Shown piece after piece: positions 47,576 to 56,898 of a DNA stretch of 64,000 bases (positions within the stretch are counted from its first letter, which is position 1; each line of letters starts with the position of its first letter). The translations under genes were made by a program, and so were the position numbers. Location: positions 2,320,421 through 2,384,420 of the forward strand of contig NC_033642.1 of the NCBI RefSeq assembly GCF_001540865.1, read 5' to 3'. The notes beneath the pieces were generated by a model, which worked only from the letters and a program-made list of their open reading frames with translations, did not search any database and was not told the origin of the DNA. This DNA is from Ananas comosus. Lineage: Eukaryota > Streptophyta > Magnoliopsida > Poales > Bromeliaceae.

Positions 47576-48897
47576 CTAGTTAAGGACCCGCGCTTCGCGG
47601 CGGATGGACAAATTCACAATAAATATACATTAGTAATTAATAAGTATCAGTTAAAAAATTATTTGCATAAATAAAAATATTTCAATGTGTATGAGAAATT
47701 TTTTGAAGTTCAACTCTTTCATGCAAGGCAATGATGGTTCTGTTTAATTATACTCCTGTCTGATCATGCTCCCTCTAACTCTTTCATGTTAGACAATGAT
47801 GCAGTACACAGATCTCTGATGCTGCTAACTTGTAATTCTGATGGTGCCCTTGACGGGATCTTCTGTTATAAAAGGAGGTTGAGGAAAAATAATAATAATA
47901 AGCAAATTAATTACGCAAAAAATGGATAAAATAGCTACCAGTGGAAAGCAAATTAAGCATATTGAGCAACACAAAATAACAAAATCAAATCAAGGGGATC
48001 GATACGGAAGTAAGCAAATCACATGCAGCAGAGCAAAGGCTAGAACAATTTCACAATTAATTCTATCCTTAATACCAACATTTCTGCTTCAAATATCTGT
48101 AATAGCAAAGAAACACAAAATGGAAAGAATGCAAGATTTGAACAACAGGGTACGTCTATCCGGCAGAATTCAAAAAATAATAAAATTATAATTTAAAACC
48201 CTTTCCTACATTACTCTATTCACATCCCACTGCTTTCTCATCTTGTTGGTCGCATTAGAGCTAGCTAAGAACAGGACTGACACACTATATTAATAATTAA
48301 ACCATTTCATTCGATATGAACAATGGCACTCTACTCAAATTTATAATATCACAGTTCTCAACCTAATTCCAAACACCAAATAAATCAATAGAGTACAGTA
48401 CAAATCACAAAAAACATACCTTCTGCGGAAGGGAACTATCTCCATGGGAAGGTGACTGTAGAGAAGCGTACGTTCCAAACCAAGTGCAATTATCTAATCA
48501 CTCACACGGGAAACAAATGGAAACATACCAAACCAAGAGCAAACAAAACATCCAAACAGTGAAAATCTACCAACCTCGCATCAATCGTAAGATCACCGAA
48601 AACAAAGTTAGAATCAAAACAAAGTTAAAACTGGAATAACATTCAAAAAGCAGAATCATAACTAAAGATGAGGGATAATAAACATGTAGGAATAAGGCAA
48701 ACTCAAGAGAAATCAGAGTAGAAAAAATTTTAGAAAAATGTAAATGGCAATTCCATAATTCCAGATAAAAGTAAGAAAGTGTAAACTGCTGAGGAAAAAA
48801 CTAATTATGCATAAAACAAGAATCCATGCGAGGCTCAGGATTGTGGACCCCTAAGAGTAAAGGGTTGTGTCAAAATATTGTGGATTGAAACTCAGCA

Positions 48898-49045
48898 ACA
48901 ATAACCGCAGGCTGCAGTGATTGCCCCGAGGCCGCAACGATTGCCCCGAGGCCATTCAACATGCCATGCCAATGGGGACAAAATCAATAGAGTAACCGCA
49001 GGCTGCAGTGATTGCCTTGAGGCCGCTGTGAGTCGCAAGGCCATT
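48898..49045. repeat. Short direct repeats with GGCTGCAGTGATTGCC
   Basis: AACCGCAGGCTGCAGTGATT occurs at about 48903 and 48993, with a further partial unit (GCAACGATTGCCCCGAGGCC) between. Inside the Helitron-like element. No function inferred. Confidence 0.5.
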
Positions 49046-49441
49046 TGACATGTCGCCATATTTTTCAAAAATTATCCATCTCATCATTGCCTCACCCCAA
49101 AGAGTAGAAAAAGCAACAGTAAACAGAGAAGGAATTGAAAGAAAAAAATATAATGAGTATAAGTAAGAGAACCAAGAAAAAAAATTTAATGCAAAATTTC
49201 AAGTAAAATAGAACTTTAAACACCAGGAACGCAAAATTTCAAGTGAAAGATATTTTAAAGTCTAAGTAAAACAAAAAAAATATCATAGCATAGTACTTAT
49301 GGTAAGAGAAACCGTAGACAAAGCAACTAGCAGGCATCGAACCATCCAAGCATCCAAAAAATCCAAACATCAGACAACATGAGAAGATAATAGAAAGTAA
49401 CCAAAGGAACTTTTAGAGGACCATATTTCCTCTGCTATTTC

Positions 49442-50150
49442 TCAGCCACCGTCGCTAGGGTTTCGAAGGTTGACGGCGGCGTTCACCTTTTCTTCTTCTT
49501 CTCTGCAAAAAAGAATAATAAGGATAGAAAGCCCTTGAGGGAGTTGTGGGATCTGCAGGATTGCGAGATCGGTGAGATGTGATAGGAATGGCCCAAGATC
49601 TCCGACGATATTTGCGGCCGATTTTGTGGGATTTGAAGGCACGGACATTGGCATTTGCGAGATCAGGAGATCAATGAATGTACGGTGCAAATCGGGAGGC
49701 AACAGAGAGAAAATTCACGGCAGATTTAGGGTATAGGCAAGCAGCGATAGAGCGGCGAAGCCGATACGAACCCTAGGCAAACCTAGGGTTCGGAGGGGTG
49801 AAAGGGGGGAGATGAACACCGCTCTGCAATACTCACGCAGCAAATATAGGCAAGCGGCGGTAGCGCGGCGGAGAGAGTACGAACCCTAGGCAAACATAGG
49901 GATCGAGGAGAGAGAGAGAGAGGAAGAGAGAGAGAGCAGAGGCCGGATTTGCGACAAATATGGGCAAGCGGCGGTAGCGCGGCGGATAGAGTACAATCCT
50001 AGGCAAGAGAGGGGAGAGAGAGGGGGGACGGGTGGGCTCTTTTCTGATGGAGAGAGAGAGAGAAGAGAAGGTGAATAAAAAAAAGAGAAAGAGAGGAGGT
50101 ATTTGGGACCCACCTCCGAAATCACGGAGGAGCTGTAGAGAAGGTTTTCG
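49442..50150 (-). other. Captured gene-leader-like segment inside the Helitron-like element
   Basis: On the minus strand, CT-rich leader sequence with repeats of GTACTCTATCCGCCGCGC and CCTAGG (three related ~75-bp blocks, about 49730-49990) precedes an 86-residue frame (49702-49442, starting MPPDLHRTFIDLLISQ). I do not recognise the protein. It may be a fragment of a host gene or chance. Confidence 0.3.
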
Positions 50151-50177
50151 GTTCGCCCTTTAATGTATTTGTATTGA

Positions 50178-50494
50178 TACCAATGGGATACAATCTCATG
50201 TAAGGGCTCGATTCTACGAGTTAGTAGAGTGACATTTATACAATATGCAGATGATACTTTTTTTTTTCTATGAGCTCAGAAAGAAGTATATGAGGAATCT
50301 AAAATTCTTTTGGAGCCTCTTTGAATGGGTCTCTAGGATTAAAATTAACAAGAATAAATCAAAAAATTTTTATAAAGGGCGTAAAGGAGAAGTGCTAGGA
50401 GTTAGCTAATATTCTAATATGCAAAATGGAAGAGTTCCTCACAAAATATCTGGGCTTACTGCTTCCGATCAAAAGGCTGAGAAAGGAGGATTGG
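50178..50494 (+). pseudogene. L1 LINE reverse-transcriptase core (YADD block)
   Basis: The frame reads QYADDTFFF, the catalytic YADD box, then FWSLFEWVSRIKINKNKSK and KMEEFLTKYLGLLLPIKRL. It ends at ATTGG (50490-50494), where an LTR-type insertion begins. The same sequence is uninterrupted at 57099-57424. Confidence 0.75.
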
Positions 50495-51625
50495 TGTCTG
50501 CCACCACGAATAACGCACCTCGCACGGTCGATGGATTTTTCGGGGCCGTGGGGTAGTATTCATGATTCAGATTGATATTTATATGTATGTGGGTATCAGA
50601 TTTTCCGGGTCCATGGCTTCCAATAGATGCAAGCATCTACTGTTAATTACCCCCTGTAGATTGGGGCACCTTCGATTAAGAGACCTTTATAGATTGGATG
50701 AGATGGATCGTGTCTCGGTTTATTGAATCCTAAGTATATGTATTAGGATTCAATTGGATTTGAGGTTGATTAGGCCCTAAGTATATGTGTTAAGACCTAA
50801 TCGATATTAAACTCTATGTATTAGAGTCTAATTGGTTCATGACATATGGGTATGAGATCTGGGCATTGGTTCATGGGATTTGGGTATTGGTTCATGGGAT
50901 TTGGGTATTGGTTTATGGGATTTGGGTTCATGAGATTTAGTTGTGGTTCATGGGATTTGGTCCATGAGGTTTGGTTTTGGTTCATGGGATTTGGTCCATG
51001 AGATTTGGTTTTGGTTCATGGGATTTGGTCCATGAGGTTTGGTTTTGGTTCATGGGATTTGGTCCATGAGATTTGGTTTTGGTTCATGGGATTTGATCCA
51101 TGAGGTTTGATTATGGTTCATGAGATTTGGTCCATGAGGTTTGATTATGTTTCATGGGATTTGGTCTATGAGGTTTAATTGTGGTTCATGGGATTTGGTC
51201 CATGAGGTTTGATTATGGTTCATGGGATTTGGTCCATGAGATTTGGTTGGTTCATGGAATTTGGTCCATGAGATTTGGTTTATGGTTCATGGGATTTGGT
51301 CCATGAGGTTTGGTTTTGGCTCATGGGATTTGGTCCATGAGATTTGGTTTTGGTTCATGGGATTTGGTCCATGAGGTTTGGTTTTGGCTCATGGGATTTG
51401 GTCCATGAGATTTGGTTTTGGCTCATGGAATTTGGCCCATGAGATTTGGTTTATGGTTTATGGAATTTGATCCATGAGGTTTAGTTGTGGTTCATGGGAT
51501 TTGGTCTATGAACTTGGTTTTGGTTCATGGGATTTGGTCCATGAGATTTGGTTTTGGCTCATGGGATTTGGTCCATGAGATTTGGTTTTGGTTCATAGAA
51601 TTTGGTCCATGAACTTGGTTTTCGC
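50495..51625 (+). repeat. 5' portion of an LTR insertion (probable solo LTR)
   Basis: Begins TGTCTGCCACC right after ATTGG. It runs into a long minisatellite and ends at the N at 51626. Together with 38681-38868, which ends CA/ATTGG, it gives TG...CA ends and a 5-bp target duplication, the hallmarks of an LTR insertion in the L1. Confidence 0.65.
50850..51620. repeat. Minisatellite, ~28-30 bp unit
   Basis: About 25 units of TTCATGGGATTTGGTCCATG plus AGRTTTGGTT with small changes (WGAT/TGGTT/TTATGG variants). Alternate units differ slightly, suggesting a ~58-bp higher-order repeat. It ends at a contig join, so its true length is probably collapsed. Confidence 0.9.
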
Positions 51626-51626
51626 N

Positions 51627-53424
51627 TACCAATTCCGATCTATTTAGCATTGACGGGACTTGGCTCCGTGAAATCTTTAATGGTAAGGCATCTTTAGTGG
51701 ACACTCTAGATCGATAGCACATTACTCACAATATTCAGATGAAAGTTTTGAAATCTACCAAAACAACTTATACAGTGAAATGCACAGTTGAGGGATGTCC
51801 TTGGAGGTTACACGCTTCGGTTCCTAAAGATGCAACATATTTCAGAGTTAAGACATATGCGGGTCAACACACTTGTGTTATTCCAATGCTAAATGCTGCG
51901 CACTGTAATTATACTTCAAATCTCATATGCCAAGTAATTCTCCCGTTAATGAAGGCAAGACTAAATATGATGCCAAAAGAAGTGCAGAAAATGGTGCGAT
52001 CCACTTTGCATGTTTAAATAAATTATTGGAAGGCATGGCTGGCAAGGAGCAAAGCACTACAGATTATTTACGGGAGCTGGGAGCAATCATGCACAGACTT
52101 GTCTCGGTATTTTACTATGCTGCAGAGTACTAATCATGGAACTTTTTGGCGGCTTGATCATAGATGGCCATCAGAGGGAATATGTCAGTTTGGCCGTGTT
52201 TTTTGGTCATTTGCTCCTTCTATTCATGGATTCGCACATTGTTGGCCGGTGGTGAGCATTGATGCCACTCACTTGTATGGCAAATACGAAGGCCATGCAA
52301 TGATAGCGACGGCTGTCGATGCTAATGATAGCATTTTTTCCTTAGCTTTTGCAATTTGCGAAGGCGAAAATGGTGGAAGTTGGCATTAGTTTTTACATAA
52401 CTTGGGGCATTATGTTATACACAATCGACCGATTTGTTTTATATCTGATAGATTTAGTGGCTTAAAGGAAATAGTGGCTGAGTTATATCCTACTCGACAA
52501 GGGCATGCACACCGATGGTGTCTTTGACACATGAAAGCAAATATGGCTAAGCGGTTTAAAACTGAATCATTATTAGACAAATTCTATAGTATCGGCAGTT
52601 CTCCAACATCGGTACAATATTATAAACTGAAAGATGAGTTACTCGCGCTAGATCAGGATGCTTGGAAGTGGGTCGATGAGCTCGAAGTATACAAAGAGTA
52701 TTGGGCGTGGGCATTTGATGGAGGTCGACGCTTCGGGTTGATAACTACAAATATATCCGAGAGTTTAAACGGGGTATTTAAGGGAATTCATGCTTTCCCA
52801 GTAACGGCAGTCGCGGAAACTTTTTACAAACTTAATAGTTATTTTGTAAAGCGTCGTGAAAATGGTGAAAGTATGACGGCCATGTTAGCACCTAAAATAC
52901 AAAATCGGATTACGATGAATATAATGACGGCGCGGGGACACATTGTATATCGATTTAGGCCTATTGAGTTTGAAGTCCAAACAGGACACTCTGATTACAA
53001 TGTTACCCTTAATGGAACAGAAGCGGATTGTGATTGCGGCGAATTCAAGCTAACGGGCATACCTTGCTCGCATATTTTAGCAGTTTGCAGTAATTCACAA
53101 CTAAGAATAGATTATCATAATCTTTGTTTCCATTGGTATACTGTAAAGTGTTATCGCTAGACATACGCACCGTTTTTTCATCCAGTTCCAGACAGGCGCT
53201 ACTGGCCACGACCCCTAGGCCCACCAATTGTACCACCTCCAGTGAGAAGGAAGAAAGGTCGACCACGATCAACACGTATTCGTAATATAATGGACGCAAC
53301 CAGTGGGCGACGAACAAAATGCAGCATTTCTAAGCAGGAAGGTCATTATAGAAATACCTGTCCACAGAATACAGAGAGAGCACAACAAGGACGTCGACGT
53401 AGGACTTGTTACCTAACTTGCTAG
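51627..53424 (+). pseudogene. MULE transposase, central and C-terminal part
   Basis: One frame runs from 51628 to the end. It has a MuDR N-terminal block (KCTVEGCPWRLHASVPKD, about 51778-51830), then the MULE DDE core with VVSIDATHLYGKYEGHA (first Asp, about 52248) and FISDRFSGLKE (second Asp, about 52438). The HRWCL.HM zinc segment follows (about 52510), then an ISESLNG block (52750). A SWIM zinc finger CDCGEFKLTGIPCSHI lies at about 53030-53075. A CCHC-type knuckle near 53320 reads CSISKQEGHYRNTC, with Ser in place of the second Cys. In-frame stops at 51715, 52015, 52387, 52525 and 53158 make it non-functional as sequenced. Confidence 0.85.
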
Positions 53425-53508
53425 TATTTATTAAACTTTCAATATTTCAATATTCAATGCGCTATTTGCTAATATGTTACTAACTACAAATTCTTTAAAA
53501 TTACAGAT

Positions 53509-55885
53509 GGCAGATTTAGAGGAGGAGGCAGGACCGGTTGATGAGTCCATTCTGACAGAGCAGCATCTACATAGGTCTTCATTTATCACGACTGAGGTGA
53601 GAGTAAGAATTATTTCTCTAAAAGTTATCTTTAGTATTAATGCATATAAATGTTGTTCTAACTAATTTTTTGTCACTGTAGGGATATCGCGGCGTTCAGT
53701 TCATAGAGCATGGTCGCAAATTGAACCAGTGGGATATGGATCATCCAGCGGTGCTAGATCTACTACGACAGTCTGGATTCTACGGCATTTCTCGACTTAG
53801 GCGTCTGCAACTGGATCAGGCTTTATTAGGAGCTCTGGTCGAGAGAAGGCGACGGGAGACCCAGACTTTTCACTTCCGTCACGGTGAGATGACGATTATA
53901 CTTCAAGATGTGGTGGTTATTTCAGGTCTTCGTGTCAATGGAGCGCCTGTCACGGGAACTACACAGCATCCGTGGATAGAGATTTGTCAGGAGCTTTTAG
54001 GAGTTGTGCCGGATGGCATCCGAGCTGATCAGATTCGATTAGATTGGATATACCAGCACTTCCACCATATACATTTGGATGCCCTGGCTGGATTAGTTGC
54101 AGCCACAGCCCGTGCATATATGTTATATCAGATTGGCTATAGTCTGTTTCCAAACCCCTCCGGATATAGAGTTCATCTTAAGTGGCTGCCACTTTTGGCG
54201 AATTTTGATGCATGTGGTGGTTTAGCTTGAGGTGCGGCAGCATTAGCCTACCTTTATCGCGCATTGGGAACGGCTTCATTAAAGGATAAGGTCGAATGCT
54301 GTTGTTTCGCGACATTAGTACAGGTAATATCAATATTATATAATAATTGTTATATAAAGCTTCTCCTATTTAAGTTCACCTGTCTAATTTATTATAATTT
54401 ATTTATAGATTTGGGCGTGGGACCATCTTCATGTCGGCCGACCTACTAGCGTTGGAGCTATTGCCGACATGGCTAATTGCCCTTTGGGTTGCCGGTATGA
54501 CAATTAAATATGATACATATTACATTTTTGTATATATATTTGCAACTAACATACTTTTCAAATATTAGGTAGACGAACGCCGGCGGTTTAAGTTTTGGGA
54601 CAAATGTTAGGACGACCGATATTGAATTCTATAGAGATAAGCTAGATCAGCAGCGAGAGTCCCAGGTACGTATTAATGCAACTATTTTTTCAATATTCAA
54701 CCGTATTAATGCATTCTGCTGACTATTATTGGCTTTTTCACAGATTACATAGCGGCCGTACACAGATGCTATTATAGATGCGCTACCGGCATTCTGTGTA
54801 CAGGACAGTGCGGTATGGCGATCGCGGACGACGCTGATTTGTTTTCATATCGTTGAGCTTCACGTGCCCGATCGAGTCCTTCGGTAGTTTGGTCTCCTGC
54901 AGCATATACCAATTCATGTGGAGACCATCCGTCCCTTCACATCTCAGGGGCGGCCAGATGAGGATTGGGCCCACTTTCATTCTGCACACATCGAGAGATG
55001 GGGACAGCGATTACAGGCTACTATTGACCAGCATCCGATTGTCGGTGATGACCCGGTTCAAAAGACATCTATTTATATGGAGTGGTATTGGCAGATCACG
55101 AGAAGATGGATTTCTTGTCCAGTACAGCGTTCATCATTGACTTACCAGCCTCGCGGCCAGACCAAGAGAGCTTTGGTACGATCACTCATATGTTAATTTT
55201 TTTTTTAATCTTATATTTAATATAGATTGCAAATAGTGAGTTCTTATCTATAATGCAGGTGGACGCATTACGACAGGCTCAAATGGGCATCAGAGGGCTA
55301 GTTCATGATCGACCTTCTTACGATGCGATGATAGAGACATTGACGAGCATGGATGTCCATATTGAATCAGTACTGGAGTACATTCCTTCCATACCTGTCA
55401 CCGCTGATGTTGGAGGTCGAGATTTTGGTCAATCCTCGACATCGAGTCATCACAGGAGACACTCACCGACATTGACTGGATTATACTCGACATCGAGCCC
55501 ACGAGTGTCACGATCTCCATCTCCTAGTGATGTTGCAGATTTTCTTCCTTGCTATTGGACTTAGACTTGCTTCCGCTGCCAGTCTCTCGAGAGCACTTTA
55601 GATTAGTCTACTCTCGACGTCATGCCGCGTCATCATCACAGGCCCGCCCAGCATCTACACCGGCCACTATCGAGGGTGATCGACCTGAGCCAGAGAAGAC
55701 TCAGGCGATTCCGAAGCATCCTGAGGGCATTATCATTGCGGATCTCGATCAGATGGTCGGTATCGAGGCTCTTGATGACGTACCTATTGGTGAGCTCAAT
55801 GTACAGGGTGGCCGTAGACGTGGACGTGGCCGTGGCCGAGGACGTGGCCGAGGACGTCGAGGGAGAGGAAGATCGAGAGACTGAT
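53509..55885 (+). pseudogene. Plant mobile domain (MAIN/MAIL-like) protein carried by the MULE
   Basis: Starts at ATG 53509 (MADLEEEAGPVDES) and uses GT-AG introns at about 53597-53681, 54323-54408, 54495-54569, 54665-54743 and 55175-55258. The domain (Pfam PF10536 type, about 53690-55150) shows the blocks HPAVLDLLRQSGFYGI, FHFRHGEMTIILQDVVVISG, WLPLLANFD, and FGLLQHIP after VPDRVLR. The C-terminus is Arg/Gly-rich (RGRGRGRGRGRRGRGR). Stops at 54228 (Trp expected), 54750 (Trp expected) and 54885 (Gln expected in RQFG), plus a frame change near 55560, show decay. Host MAIN/MAIL1 proteins act in transposon silencing; the role on MULEs is unknown. Confidence 0.8.
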
Positions 55886-56124
55886 TGTATTTTTTATATT
55901 TAGAGAACATCGTTTGTATAATATTATATAATACTTGATTTAGTTCATATTTGTATATTTGTAAGTGTTTTGTTTGATATTTTTATCCGGTTGATTGTAT
56001 TTTGTTATTCCACTCGTGATGTTGTGTTTCTTGTTTGAATATTTGTTATCGTGAAAAAACTTGCCTCAAACTTGTTGAAATTGACGCCAAAATTGAGCAG
56101 AAATTATCACCTGGTGTTGTTTGC

Positions 56125-56898
56125 ACTAAAGACGGTGAATGGTTCACTGCCTTTAGTGAAAATCCAGAAACTCGCAAAAAAATGGCGAAGTCCTGGACTG
56201 GCGGCTTTTACACAGATAAGACGGTGAACCATTCACCGTCTTCAGTGTAGCACAGATAAGACGGTGAACCATTCACCGTCTTATCAGTGTTTTAGTCCGT
56301 ACTCCAGTACTTGGCCAAATTAGGCTAGGTGGGAGTTTACTCTAAAGACGGTGAAGCATTCACCGCCTAATGAAGACGGTAAACAATTCATCGTCTTATA
56401 TAGGCCACAAAACTGCTGGTTTTTGCGGGGATTTTTGCGGGGATTTGCTGCGAATGCGGCACGCCTAGAAGGCGGTAAACCATTCACTGTCTTTAGTGCA
56501 CCACTATAAAGACGGTGAACTATTAACCGTCTTATCTGTGTTTTAGCCCCGCCTCAGGACTTGGCCAAATTTGGTAGGGTGGGGGGTTGCCATAAAGACG
56601 GTGAATGATTCACCGTCTTATCGAGGGCACAGGTAAGGTGGCCTTGTAAGGGTGGCCTTGTAAGGGGAGCGGGGGTGTATTTGCTCTAACGACGGTGAAT
56701 CGTTCACCGCCTTCATAAGACGGTGAACCATTCACCGCCTTTACGAGCTATGTGCAAAGACGGTGAACGATTTACCGTCTTTACGAGAAATGTCCATCCT
56801 GGCGCCGACGTGGCGAAAGGAGGGTTAGTTTTACAAATAAATTTTTCAGAGGGTCATTTTGCCAATTACAAAATTCTACAGGGTTATTTTCAAAAAAA
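56125..56898 (-). repeat. Right terminal inverted repeat of the MULE with palindrome array
   Basis: About eleven copies of the same ~25-bp palindrome as in the left end, at about 56129, 56216, 56257, 56344, 56373, 56469, 56507, 56594, 56690, 56716 and 56755. Between them are blocks shared with the left arm in inverted order (for example GGCCAAATTAGGCT near 56320 and its counterpart at 41050). The last 120 bp mirror the left end. Confidence 0.85.

Larger units (their letters stand above)
47576..50177 (-). mobile_element. Non-autonomous Helitron-like insertion
   Basis: On the minus strand the 3' end has a hairpin (CCGCG-aag-CGCGG) followed by GTCCTTAA and CTAG, with T next to it in the host. 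The other end begins TC after A in the host (...TTGA/T on the plus strand). These are the Helitron rules: 5' TC, 3' hairpin plus CTRR, insertion between A and T, no target duplication. It splits the L1 reverse transcriptase. No Rep/helicase is present. The interior looks like captured gene leader sequence. Confidence 0.55.
40711..56898 (+). mobile_element. Mutator-like element (MULE) with transposase and plant-mobile-domain genes
   Basis: The left end GGACTTTTTATAAAATGACC and the inverse of the right end (GCTTTTTTTGAAAATAACC) begin long terminal inverted repeats, which continue as CCCTGTAGAATTTT, GGCAAAATGACC and TTCGCCACGT. Gene order is transposase then mobile-domain protein, both on the plus strand. 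The span includes a foreign 8.2-kb piece (43379-51625) bounded by single Ns, which I believe is a misplaced contig. Without it the element is about 7.9 kb. No 9-bp target duplication flanks it; a 2.36-kb duplication does. Confidence 0.85.

Noticed and set aside
51739..53160. Intact transposase
   Set aside because: Five in-frame stops in this half and one in the N-terminal half make the protein non-functional as sequenced, although the domains are clear.
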